Below, one piece after another: positions 1 through 11,528 of a stretch of DNA of 64,000 nucleotides (within the stretch, counting starts at the first letter, position 1; every line of letters starts with the position of its first letter). Where the stretch lies: assembly GCA_036785705.1 (NCBI GenBank), contig JAWUZG010000159.1, forward strand, positions 2,170,001-2,234,000, given 5' to 3'. Source of the DNA: Acanthornis magna (taxonomy: Eukaryota > Chordata > Aves > Passeriformes > Acanthizidae). The notes beneath the pieces were generated by a model. The model searched no databases. It had not been told where the DNA came from and saw only the letters and a program-made list of their open reading frames with translations. The position numbers and the translations under genes are program-made.

Positions 1-133
1 AAACGATATAACCATACAACAACAATCTACAGAGCCGCGAACAGATGTGAAGAGTACATAAAAGCACAAATCCTTTTGGCATCCATGGGATGAGGAACAT
101 CCCAGGGAATTAACGAGCCGCTTGTTCTCCCAG

Positions 134-3100
134 GTGGACCCTTGCCGAGTGACCGGCGGCACAGTGTCCTGGCCACGGGCACCCTGCGGCTGGGCCGGGT
201 GGCCCTGCACGACCACGGGCAGTACGAGTGCCACGCCATCAGCGCCATCGGCGTCCGGACCCGCCCCGTGCAGCTCTCGGTGACCCCACGAGGTGAGCTG
301 GGCACGAGGGGTGACATTAATCCGGTGTTATGGGAAATAACCATCTGAGCAGGCAGGGAGGTGTCCCCTTTTCTATGGGATGGGGTTCTGCTCTTCCCTG
401 GGAGCAGACATTGAGCCATGAGAGCTCCATCAGCTGGTGGGAAATATTGGAGAGGCTTCCAGAGAGCCAAGGTTTGTAAATTGGAGTAAGCTGCTGCAGT
501 CTGGGAGATATCCTCGAGAAAATTGCTTTGGTAAAGGAAAACTGCATTATTTGCAAAAAAAAAAAGTGTGTTAATTAAATTCTTACTTTTTTTTTTTTTT
601 TTTTGCTATTTTAAAATTTTATCTTTTCTAAAGAGTTAGTTATAAAATACTTTTTCAAACAAAATATGCTGCAAAACAAGATACTTCCTTCTAGCAAACA
701 TTTAACTCTGGCTCTAGACACACTCGTCTTAAACATCACCTACCAGGTCATAGGTTCAACCTAAATTTAGGTATTCTGAAATCAAGACTCTGTAAAACAC
801 AAGTTACACAGGGATGCTTATGCTTAATGGAAGCTTAATTTCTTTTTTTTCTTAATTTTTTCAAGCTCTTGCTTAGTTGGTTTTTCTCGCATAGAAATAA
901 TTATTCTAAATAAGCAAACTTCCCTGCTTGTTCACAAACAGGGCAGGGTTTTACTAACGGCAGACTGGAAGGAGGAAAACTCTCTAAAAGCATGAAATTA
1001 GTGAAGCTTCAAGCTCATAATCCACGCAATATTTTAAGACCAGCAAGATCAATATAATTACTTAATCCGGCCTGAGTAGCACTTCGAGATAGCCTCATCT
1101 GATAATTCCTGAAACAAGTCATGATCCCTGTTTCAGCTGGAGCATCTTTTCTAGAAAGCCTTTGAATTACGGATTTTAAATGATGCAGCACATTCCTGTG
1201 TAATCACTCCAAGTAGAGATGCAGAGGAGCAGAAAATAATGAACATGAATTACATAAATTAATGAACAGAGAGCTTGGTAGCAAGACAGAGAGCACAGGG
1301 CGAGTTGCTGCCCCTCTGCAGAGCCCTTGCAAGATCAGCCGCTCAGCAGCTCTGCTTTGCCCATGCTGAGATGTTTTGTACACACAGATTTCTCTGTTTC
1401 CCTTGATGCATTTTTTCCCCCAGTGACTTTTTTCCCTTGTTACACAGTGATCCCGGTGTTCCTGCATCCCCCCCAAGACCTGGTGGCAGAGACAGGCCAG
1501 GACGTGGCCATTTCCTGCGCTGCCCAGGGAGACCCTCGGCCCACCATAACCTGGGTGAAGGTATGTGAGGATTTCACATCACCAGGGAGAGGGACAGCTC
1601 CTCTGGGAGAGAATTAAACACTTCTCTCCTTCAACACCTCTCCCAGCTTCATCAGTACATCAGTTTGTGCTGTATACATGGGGTAAAGATTGACATTTCT
1701 GCTGATTTGGGGACATTTAGACTTAATTTTGTGCTGTGAAGCTTCTGTGAGAGCATCAGGGCTGGCACTGACTCCAGCCAGCCCATCTGTGTGGGGTGTC
1801 GGTGCCCTGGGTCACCTGGGGTGTCAGGTCCTGGTCTGGAGTAGGAGAAGGAGCTGAGGAGGGACCTCCTCTCGCTGGGTCCTGTCAGGAACAGGTGTCC
1901 TTGGGCAGCTCTCTGGTTTCTCTGGAAGAGCAATGCTAACATCTGGTGGCCACATTTGTTCATCACATCCCTCCCTGGGTTTGCTGAGCAGGCTGGAGGC
2001 TGGGCTGGTGGGAAGCTTTCCACGCTCTGACACTGTTTCCCTCTTTTGATGGTGCGACAGGAGGGCATCCAGATCACAGAGAGCGGCAAGTTCCACATCA
2101 GCCAGGACGGGACCCTCTCCATCCAGGACCTGGGGGTGGCTGACCAGGGCAGATACGAGTGCATTGCGAGGAACCCCTTCGGCTTCACCTCGAGCGCCAT
2201 GCAGCTCACCATCACCGGTACCGTATCTCCCGTGCTCCCCGAGCCTCCTCGGGCTCCTGTGTGAGGAGGTGCTGTGCTGTGCTGTGCTGACAGCTGCACT
2301 GTGACCAGATGACTCTGTAAGAAATGGTTTCTTCAGCTTCTCTGCAGACAGGTCCCTTGGATTGGAGTCACTCCATTGTGAAAGCCCACGCACCTCCCAG
2401 CTGCCCCTCGCTGTTTGCTCAGCTGAGCTGCAGTTGCTCCCTGCAAAGCCAAAGGTGTTGTCTTAAACCTCCTCCTGCAAGCCCAGCTGTCAGTGTTCGT
2501 GTAGTTATTGCCTCTGCTGGGAGGGAGAAAATTATTAAAATGTGCCAACACGCTCACAAATCATCATCTGACCGAGACCTTGCACTCTGGGGGAGGGAGG
2601 AGCAGAACAACATTGTCACTGCAAGTACAGGGGTTTAATTATCTGCTCAGCCATAGGATCACAGAATCGCAGAATCAATAAGGTTGGAAAAGACTTCCAA
2701 GATCATCAAGTCCAACCTTAGACCAATAATCACCATTGGAGATGGGAAATCATTCTCTGGTTTTCATGCTCCCACTCTGTGTGTTAGGGAAACTGTAATG
2801 AACAAGGAGGAGTAGCTCTGCTCTGCTGGTCAAACCAGAGGTCAGGAGTGGAAATTGTACCTCTTAGAGGGTAAGGAAAGATGGCAAAGGAAAAAAATCA
2901 AAGGCAAACAAAAAAGTTTAAAATATAAGTGAAGAGCTGTTCCAGCAATAGACACAGCAGAGAGTGAGTCACTTATTAGATGAATTTAGTAACCTTTTCT
3001 ATACAGGGGTTGTAAGCAAGGAGCTGAAAATGGTCTGAAATGCCTTTGTTGTTTGAAATTATTCCTGAGATAATTTCTGTAGTTTATTCTTGATTGGTGC

Positions 3101-6100
3101 CTCATTTACCAGCTGGCTGTAGCATGCACCAGTAGCCGTCTGGGAACAGGTTTGTTCAGCTGTGACAAAGGCCCTGGCTTAAAAAATGCATCCTGTAGTA
3201 ATTTTAAAGAAGTGATGCTTTTACTTCTGAAGTTATTCCAATGACAGCTTTGGGGTTTTGATTTAAAATGATGTAGCGGATGTGTTAACACTCACTTTGA
3301 ACTATCTGTTATCATAAATATCTATTAATTATCAATAATTAATAAGTAAAGTGTTCCACAAGCAGAAAATTAATGCATGAGCAATACATTGAAATTAATT
3401 TAATCGCTTTCAGAAATACCTTTGTGGGAAGTAAATATATTATTTCAGATTAATCCACTATGATTTTTACATTTTCTTTTTGCAGTTTAACCACTAATCA
3501 AAACAGGCATTTTTTTGCAAAGCTGTACAGGAGAAAACTCTGAATATGTGTCCACAGGCATCTCCTGAATAAGTCACCTTCTCTTTCAGGCAGTTTACAT
3601 CCTTTAGAATCTCTATCGTGAAAAACAAATTCATGGCATTTACATTACAAATGCAAACGCGGTTTGTTCTGCAGTGAGGCCACTCTGGGGCTGGTGCTGG
3701 TGCCCAGATTTTCTTGAGCTGGGACGGCCAAATAATATCGAAGTAAATTGAGCGTGTTTTGTTGTTTCTTTCCGCTTTGGGAAGCCACGGACGTGGGTCG
3801 GAGCGGGGACACATTTGTGGCCACGTCGCTGCGCGAGGCCATCAGCAGCGTGGACCACGCCATCAACTCCACACGCACCGAGCTCTTCAGCAAGTAAGTG
3901 TGGGAAGAGCCTCCAACTGGGGCCTGAAGCAGAAAAGCGATAAAACCCACAAGAAATGAAGCTTTCGCAAAGCTCCTTTTATCACTGACAGCCCACAGAT
4001 GAAAGCTACGGGGCTGTTTCAAGTGTTGGAGGTTGAAGCTGCACCACGTAGGATGTGATAGAGCTTCCCAACAGGCATTTGGGATTCTGGAAAAATGAGA
4101 TACATGAACATCATCTCTTATGTCATTTCTATCTGCATTTTGTCAGCTGGGGTTGGTTCTGGAGATAATGAATAGAAAAGAAAATAGCATAGTCATTTTA
4201 TGAATGCAACTGGCTTTGTGGAGGGTGAATAGAAATAATAATATAAAAATTCTAACAATTTCCTCAGTAAAAAATAAATTCTCAAGTGAATATGATTCCC
4301 TTCTTTTCTACCCCAATATATGTTTTTATTGGAAGGAGGGATAGTTTGTATTAAGCCTGAAACCCTCTGGGTTTCAGCTGTTGAAAAGTGAGAAAATAAA
4401 TTGCTATCGCAGAAAAAAAACCCCAGAGATACTGAGGGAATTAAATATGTGCACTTTCCCGGGGAAAAATACCCTTCCTTTAATCATCTGCAATGTGCAG
4501 GCAAGACACGTTGGTCTCATGCACTGATTTGGGGGCTAAGCGCCAGACCAGGCTTAGAGCCTGACTCCTGCTGCCTGTAGGGTCTCACTGCCCTGAGCAG
4601 AGTTGATTCCTTTTAATGATCCTGCATCGCTTTTAAATCCTGAAAATAGGCGCCCCAAGACGCCCAACGACCTCCTGGCCCTGTTCCGCTACCCAAGGGA
4701 CCCCTACACCCTCGAGACAGCCAGGGCAGGGGAGATCTTTGAAAGGACCCTGCAGCTGATTCAGGAACATGTGCAGCAAGGGCTGATCGTGGACATGAAT
4801 GTCACAGGTAGGAGAGATTTCATTTCCCTTCCTAATTTTGTGCATAGGATGAAATGAAAATAATGATGTGTAGACATCCAGGAAGTTTTAAAAGTGCAGT
4901 AGTGTGTCAAAAATCCAGATAAATGTTGGGTATATCAAGAAATGTGTTGTCTGGGTTGCAATTCTTTCTATATCTCATGGTTTTCCTAGTGCCTGGAGGG
5001 CTGGTCTTGCATTCACCAAACCAATTTCATAGCCAGGAAAAGGTTTTAGCTCCCTGTTTTGGTAAAGGTTTCTTAGATGGCTATAAAAGCCCTAATCCTT
5101 AAAAAAATATTAACCATCTAAATGGTGGTTAATGGTACCTTTATGGTCTGAGGTTCAGACCCTTGACAGCATGGTCTGAGATGTTTGCTGCCCTCCAAAT
5201 GGCAATGAGAACAGTGCTGTGAACTCTAGGGTATTTGGGTGCTGTTACAGATAAAGGGGGAATATCCTTCCTCTGTCTCTACCACTTTGAGCTACAAACT
5301 CAGGTGAGTCCCAGCAACTCAGGTTCCTTTTACTGAGGCATGATAGCAAACAACAAAGCAATGTAACACCAAAAATACCTAATGAGGTCCAAGCATCCAG
5401 CAGCTGGACCCCAAACCTTGCTAGCTGATGTACAGCAAGCATTACCATACACTGCATGCTTCTACGTGTGAATCATCATGTAGCAGACATGTGTGTTTGG
5501 GGCCTGTAAATATTTTTTCCTGCCTGGATGTATTCCAGGGTGCGAGGAGTCTCTCTCCAGGTGGCAGGTCTGGGCTGGGCTGGTTGGACTGCCAGCCTCT
5601 CCTCCTCATTGCCCTGTCAGCATGCACACAATGCAGCATCATTCAGCGCTTTCACACGGTGCAGCAGTGCCCTGGCAGTCACCCACGGCTTCCTGCTGCT
5701 CGTCACGTAGAGCTGGGGTGGGTGATGGAGCCCCTGGTGGCAGCCATAACCCAGAGAGCCATAAAATAAACCTAGAATAGGGACCGAGACCACCCCCACG
5801 CTTTGCTCTGCCAGTCAAAACATTCCTGGTTTCCATCTCTGTGCAGTTTGCACTAAACTCTTCCCCCTTCTTTTTTCATTTGTGGGCCTGATGCGATCCT
5901 GAGCTTCCTGTACTTCCCATAAATTGCACAGCAACAGCACGCTCAGAGACCCGGCCTTCCCACGCCCATCCTGACAGGGGTTTTTGTGCAGAACCCTTAC
6001 ATGGGAGCCAGGAGGCTGCAGGGGGTGCCTGACCCGGAGCTTTGCCCTTCCCTCTGCAGGCTACCGCTACAATGACCTGGTGTCCCCTCACTACCTGACC

Positions 6101-9100
6101 ATGATCGCCAACCTGTCAGGCTGCTCCGCCCACCGCCGCACGCCCAACTGCTCCGACATCTGCTTCCACAAGAAGTACAGGACCCACGACGGCTCTTGCA
6201 ACAACCTCCAGCACCCCATGTGGGGCGCGTCCCTCACAGCCTTCCAGAGGCTCCTCAAACCTGCCTACCAGAATGGATTTAACCTCCCCCGCGGGTTTTC
6301 CTTGGCAGAAGACGCCAGGGATCTGCCCCTTCCTCTACCTCGCCTCGTCTCCATCGCCATGATCGGCACCGAGACCATCACCCCTGATGACCAGTTCACG
6401 CACATGCTCATGCAGTGGGGCCAGTTCCTGGACCACGACATGGACCAGACGGTGGCAGCCATCAGCATGTCCCGTTTCTCAGATGGAGCCCCTTGCAGCG
6501 AGGTGTGCAGCAATGACCCTCCCTGCTTCTCCATTGCCGTCCCCGCCAATGACCCCCGCGTGCGGAACGGGCCCTGCATGTTCTTCGTGCGCTCCAGCCC
6601 CGTGTGCGGCAGTGGGATGACCTCCCTGCTGATGAACTCTGTCTATGCCAGGGAGCAGATTAACCACCTGACGTCCTACATCGACGCCTCCAATGTTTAC
6701 GGCAGCACGGAGCAGGAATCGCGGGAGCTGCGGGATCTGAGCGGCCAGAAAGGGCTGCTGAAGAGAGGACAAGTTGTGCCCAGCTCGGGGAAGCATCTCC
6801 TTCCCTTTGCCGTGGGGCCGCCCACAGAGTGCATGAGGGATGAGAACGAGAGCCCCGTGCCGTGCTTCCTGGCAGGAGACCACCGTGCCAACGAGCAGCT
6901 GGGGCTCACGGCCATGCACACGCTGTGGTTCAGGGAACACAACCGCGTGGCCACCGAGCTGGCCGCCCTCAACCCACACTGGGATGGGGACCTCCTGTAC
7001 CACGAGGCGCGGAAGATTGTGGGTGCCCAGATGCAGCACATCACCTATGCCCAGTGGCTGCCCAAGGTCCTTGGGGAGGCTGGGATGAAGATGCTGGGTG
7101 AGTACAAAGGCTACGACCCCAACGTCAACGCGGGGATTCTCAACGCCTTCGCCACGGCTGCTTTCCGCTTCGGGCACACCTTGATCAACCCCATCCTGTA
7201 CCGGCTGAACGAGACCTTCCAGCCCATCCGACAAGGCCACATCCCCCTGCACAAGGCCTTCTTCTCCCCTTTCAGGATCACGCAGGAAGGGGGGATCGAC
7301 CCCCTCCTCCGTGGGCTGTTTGGGGTTCCAGGGAAAATGCGGGTGCCCTCTGAACTCCTCAATATGGAGCTGACGGAGAAACTCTTCTCCATGGCACACT
7401 CTGTGTCACTGGACTTGGCTGCTATCAACATCCAGAGAGGGCGAGACCATGGCATCCCACCCTACAATGACTTCAGGGTCTTCTGCAACCTTTCCTCTGC
7501 ACAGGAGTTTGAGGACCTCCGAAACGAGATAAAGAACTTGGAGATCAGAGAAAAGCTCAGGAGGTACTGTAGCCTGGATGTGGAAGCATCAAAATTACTG
7601 GAGACCAGTCAGTGAAATTTACCTGCTTCTTCCAGTATGCCTATGGAATAACCTTCCCAGATATTGCCCCCCAGAGATATTAAGATAGGGTAATAGCTGT
7701 GGTTTAACAATGGGGTAAGACAAATGAGGTCTCTCCTAGTGATCAGTCTGGTTCTGGGTGGAATGTTGTCAGGCACTGCTGTGGTGTAGTTTGGGAGCAG
7801 ATCGAGCCTTGGAGCTATTTTCCAGTCAGACTAAACTGCGTCCTATCTGCCCTGGCTGACTCTTCCAAGGCAGGTCTTTATCCCATTGTCTTTTAGATAA
7901 AACCATTATAAATATTGTCCAGATGAGTTCCTGATGTATGAATTTCTATGCTGGTATCAGATTTATATTGTCTCCACTCTTTGAGAGCCTTTTAATTTTT
8001 ATTTTTTTTAAATATATGTTATTCTGCAGTTTATATGGAACTACCAAAAATATTGACCTGTTTCCAGCACTGATGGTGGAGGATCTTGTTCCTGGAACCA
8101 GAGTGGGACCGACACTGATGTGCCTCTTAACGACTCAGTTCAGAAGGCTGAGGGATGGAGACAGGTATTACCATTGGAGTCATCCCAAATCCTTTGGTAT
8201 TCTGTTTGAGAGGTTTTTCTCCTTACAGGGAGCAGAATCTGTAATTTTTTATTATTTATTGTCTTATGATATGAGGAACAGTGTTCTCTGTCCAGCATAT
8301 TTTCAAAAACGCTTGTCACAGTTACGGTCAAGGTGTCCTTTCTTGATTTAATGATTCTCATTTCACTGCAGAGAACTGGGAATCATCGAGGATGTTCCCA
8401 ATATCTCATGAAAATGTTAGAAACTTTTTTCAGGAGCTTCTTTCTGATCCCTGTTTGCCACCTGTGTGAACAAGACACATCTTTTCCTGGTGATGCCCTT
8501 AGGGCAGGAGCTCAGGGGGTTGTGGGTTCAGAAAAGTCCATCTGTGTTTGTAGCCATTTGACACCAGAGCAGACGCTCATTTTGAGGGGTGTGGGTGCTG
8601 CCACACAGACGTCAGGGAGCTCTTTTTCCTCTCTCAGCCACTCACTCGCTCACTCACTCACTCACTCACTCACTCACTCACTCACTCACTCACTCTTCTC
8701 CCACTCCTGAGTCACACTGTGATTACACCCCACTGCAGATTTTGGTATGAGAACCCCGGAGTCTTCACGCCGGCACAGCTGACTCAGATCAGACAGGCGT
8801 CCCTGGCTCGTGTCATCTGTGACAACAGTGACCACATCCAGCAGCTGCAGAGAGATGTGTTCCGGGTGGCATCGTACCTGCAGGGCATGGTCAGCTGCGA
8901 GGACATCCCTGCCGTGGACCTCCGCCTGTGGCAGGACTGCTGTGAGGGTGAGGAGAGGGATGCTCTGGCCCTGACTGACAGGGGGATCGCTCTGGGTCAC
9001 ATTTGTCACATGCCAGCAGCTTTTATGATATTGTAGTTGATTTCATGCCTCACCCTGAGAACCTTGTGTCAGAAAATGGGAGCAAAGAGAACAGAATATA

Positions 9101-10856
9101 GAATAGAATAGGAATAGAATAGGAATAGAATAAGAATGAAATAGGAATGGAATGGAATGGAATGGAATGGAATGGAATGGAATAGAATAGAATAGAATAG
9201 AATAGAATAGAATAGAATAGAATAGAATAGAATAGAATAGAATAGAATAGAATAATAGAATGGACTGGACTGGACTAGAATAGAATAGAATAGAATAGAA
9301 TAGAATAGAATAGAACAGAACAGAACAGAACAGCTTAGAATAGAATAGAATAGAATAGAATAGAATAGAATAGAATAGAATAGAATAGAATAGAATATGT
9401 CAGTTCTAAAGGACCTGCAGCAATCATCCTCTCCAACCACTGCCCTGACCAATTCAGGGCTGATCAATAGTTAAAGCAAATTATTAATTATGTCCTAATT
9501 ATGTCTTAATTATTATTGTATCCAAATGCTTCTTAAACCCTGAGAGGTTTGGGACATTAGCCACCTCTCTAGGAAGCCTGTTATCTTTGTTTAATCTATC
9601 TGAAAGCCTGAAGCCTGTTATCTTCGTTTAATCTATCTGAAAGTCCACCTCACTGAGGGCTTTGATCTCTGGCTGGGAGAGAGACTGAAACAGGACATGA
9701 TCCCCACCACATGTCACTTCACAGGCTCATTAGTGAGCCTAAATCTCTTCCATCAAACCACAGATGGTCCCTTTGTGCTGTATTCCAGGTGCAGATGTCC
9801 ATCTGGGACATCCATGAGTTTTGCACACCCTGTTCCACACCTTTGTTGCCTCCTTCCCTCTGGCACAAGAGATGTGTCCAGGGCGGATGGTGCAGGAGGG
9901 CAGTGCTGCCTTGTGCTGCTGCAATTCACACAGCCCTGCTTTAAACCCCAGTGCTCACTGAAGACTTTCCCTTCCTTCCCAAGACTGTCGGACACGGGGA
10001 CAATTCAGGGCTCTTTCCCAGCGGTTCCGAAGCAAGAGGTCTCCTGGCTTCAGCTACCCAGAGGAAAACCCTGCCAAGCACAAGCCTGCCTTGCCCAGGT
10101 GTAGTATCACCCCTTCTACCTCCATTTTATGAAACAGAAGGTTTTAATCACTCAGTCCATTCAGGCCTCTGAACTCTGCGGAGGTCTGGGGTCAGGGGTA
10201 GACCAGCAGAGAGATGTTGAGCTCGGTGGCCAGTCCAACACATCAGTGCAGAGCCCAACTCTCTTGAGCTTGATGCTCTGTTGGAGGCTGATGTTGGAGA
10301 AGGCAGAATGATTCCCTCACCCGGGAAGCTGCTGTTTGCATAACCCCTTTCACTTTTTATCCCTGACCCCAGAAACGAGGCGCCTTCCCCAAGCCCTTCC
10401 TCCAGAGAGAATCTTGAGTCCCTTGTGGCTGACCTGGAGAAGACAGTCACTTCCCTACGGAAACAGGTAAAACTTGGTGTCCCAATGTTTGTCTTTCATG
10501 CAGTCATGAACCTCAGTGAAGAAAACTTGAGCCAGCATTTTCTTCTTGTATTTGGGACAGGTTAAAGATTACCTGTGCAGTGGTGCAGACTCCTTGGATT
10601 TGGGACAGGTTAAAGATTACCTGTGCAGTGGTGCAGACTCATTGCATTTGGGGCAGGTTAAAGATTACCTGTGCAGTGGTGCAGACTCATTGCATTTGGG
10701 GCAGGTTAAAGATTACCTGTGCGGTGGTGCAGACTCCTCTCAGCGCTGCTGCTTTCTCACCCCCAGGTGAATGCACTAGAGAGCCAGCTGAGGTGGCACC
10801 GCAGGAGCACCAGCACACAGGGCAAGAAGAGTGGGGACAAATGGAGAAAAAGATGA
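134..10856 (+). CDS. PXDN-like: Peroxidasin-like heme peroxidase (PXDN/PXDNL family), 3' part of gene
   Basis: Peroxidasins are secreted matrix heme peroxidases that make hypobromous acid and crosslink collagen IV. Eleven exons join in frame (946 aa to the stop): 134-292, 1448-1560, 2061-2217, 3785-3893, 4650-4807, 6060-7563, 8030-8164, 8739-8947, 9984-10098, 10373-10466, 10767-10856. All junctions are GT-AG and all phases agree. Order of domains: the end of one Ig domain (YECHA), a complete Ig domain (ISCAAQG...GRYECIARN), a linker ([27 protein letters not shown]), the peroxidase domain, then a furin-type RSKR site and a coiled coil. The signal peptide, leucine-rich repeats and first Ig domains must lie upstream of base 1. 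Many residues look closer to PXDNL than PXDN as I remember them ([25 protein letters not shown]), but orthology is uncertain. The frame stops in KWRKR, where PXDN continues into a VWC domain. Family certain; exact paralog not. Confidence 0.9.
2653..2745 (-). repeat. CR1 LINE 3' fragment
   Basis: ATCACAGAATCGCAGAATC followed by GGTTGGAAAAGACTTCCAAG and AGTCCAACC is the reverse complement of a CR1 3' end. It lies in the intron between exons 2061-2217 and 3785-3893 of the peroxidasin-like gene. Confidence 0.85.
6060..7563 (+). CDS. PXDN-like: Main peroxidase-domain exon of the peroxidasin-like gene
   Basis: This single 1504-nt exon encodes about 500 residues of the animal heme-peroxidase domain. 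The distal heme pocket reads QWGQFLDHD, with the Gln, the heme-linking Asp and the distal His present. The WFREHNR motif supplies the catalytic Arg and the second heme-linking Glu. The proximal His lies in [11 protein letters not shown], and the signature [10 protein letters not shown] is intact. Potential N-glycosylation sites occur at NLSG, NCSD, NETF and NLSS. By family knowledge these residues are what an active peroxidase needs, whereas human PXDNL is reported to have lost activity. The start at 6060 follows CTCTGCAG and completes a Gly codon split with the exon ending at 4807. The end at 7563 uses AG|GTACTG and splits a Ser codon with the exon at 8030. Reading on past the donor would give a short unrelated tail stopping near 7615, which I do not accept. 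Confidence 0.93.
8637..8695. repeat. (CACT)n microsatellite
   Basis: About fourteen copies of CACT with one interruption (CGCT). The array ends roughly 45 bases before the acceptor of exon 8739-8947, so length changes here move the branch-point region of that intron. Confidence 0.95.
9094..9397. repeat. (TAGAA)n pentanucleotide array with variants
   Basis: About 300 bp of TAGAA units with internal runs of TGGAA, TGGAC and CAGAA variants. It abuts the tail end of a CR1 fragment. Read on the minus strand it stays open as a low-complexity FYSIL-type peptide, which is not a gene. Confidence 0.95.
9398..9660 (-). repeat. CR1 LINE 3' fragment with internal duplication
   Basis: The order GTTCTAAAGGACCTGCAGC, TCCAACCACTGCCCTGACC, TTCTTAAACCCTGAGAGG, CCACCTCTCTAGGAAGCCTG matches an older CR1 subfamily read on the minus strand. 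A 37-bp segment is tandemly duplicated at 9574-9610 and 9611-9647. Confidence 0.75.
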
Positions 10857-10878
10857 CCACATTGCCTCTTTGTGTAAG
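10373..10878 (+). other. C-terminal coiled coil and eroded start of the VWC domain (peroxidasin-like)
   Basis: Exon 10373-10466 and exon 10767 onward encode a leucine heptad stretch ([25 protein letters not shown]), equivalent to the coiled coil before the VWC domain of PXDN. The open frame ends KWRKR-stop at 10854. If one A is skipped in the A5 run 10847-10851, the frame continues [13 protein letters not shown] to a good donor AAG|GTCAGT at 10878/10879 in phase 0. PXDN has KWKK-DACTICECK at the same place and spacing, as I remember it. So the ancestral exon probably ran to 10878. The bird copy is one base out of frame and lacks two of the four cysteines. Confidence 0.55.
10551..10742. repeat. 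48-bp tandem repeat, four copies, in the penultimate intron of the peroxidasin-like gene
   Basis: Four copies of a 48-bp unit containing GGGACAGGTTAAAGATTACC and GTGCAGTGGTGCAGACTC. The unit length is a multiple of three, so one frame stays open across all copies (16-residue repeat [16 protein letters not shown]). The array lies entirely between the donor at 10466 and the acceptor at 10766. Confidence 0.95.
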
Positions 10879-11528
10879 GTCAGTGTGCTTATTCTCGGCT
10901 GGGGCCCAATAGGGTCAGTGTGGGGGGACACCGCAGCAGTGTTCCCATGCAGGAGGGAATGGGGCACTGAGGTGATGAATGGGACATGAGGTAATAGACT
11001 TAAATGTGGCAGGTTAGACACTCATTTCTGCTGGTAATGATTAGTGACTCACTGGAATGGGCTGTCTGGGGATGTGGTGGCGTATCCATTCCTGGAGGTC
11101 TTTTAAGAACTGGTTTGGCAAAGATGGGGAAAGACATAAGTATAGGATGGACCACGTGGAGTGGGTGAGGTCTCTTGCGCCTGTTCTCCTGGGACTCTGG
11201 GTAGGTTTCTTCCAACAGCCCTTAATATGATAACCCCAAATCCAGCAGCCTCCGAAGGACCTTTGTGGAGAGAGATATCACAAAGCTCGGTGATGGAGTG
11301 GATGGACTGGTTCCTCCCCAGGGGAATGAGGACATCTGGGCAGGTGGAGCAATTCTCATTTGCTTACAAACTGGCAGAGATTTCCCCCTCCCCACCTGAG
11401 TCACTGTGCACTTCGCTCCTGAAGGCACCAATCCTCTGTTTGCTCGAGCCAGGGCAGCAGAGCTGAGAGGTGCCTGTGTAAAGTCCCTGCCAGCACCTGC
11501 CAGCCTGGAGACTCCAGCTGCTGCTCAG

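Noticed and set aside
6479..7399. 306-residue open frame on the minus strand opposite the peroxidase exon
   Set aside because: It is the antisense shadow of a GC-rich conserved coding exon and has no recognisable domain.
7564..7615. Reading through the donor at 7563 to give an alternative peroxidasin C-terminus
   Set aside because: A good donor and an in-phase next exon matching the family at 8030 make read-through unlikely.
9069..9467. Minus-strand frame rich in FYSIL that looks like a membrane protein
   Set aside because: It is a translation of the TAGAA microsatellite.
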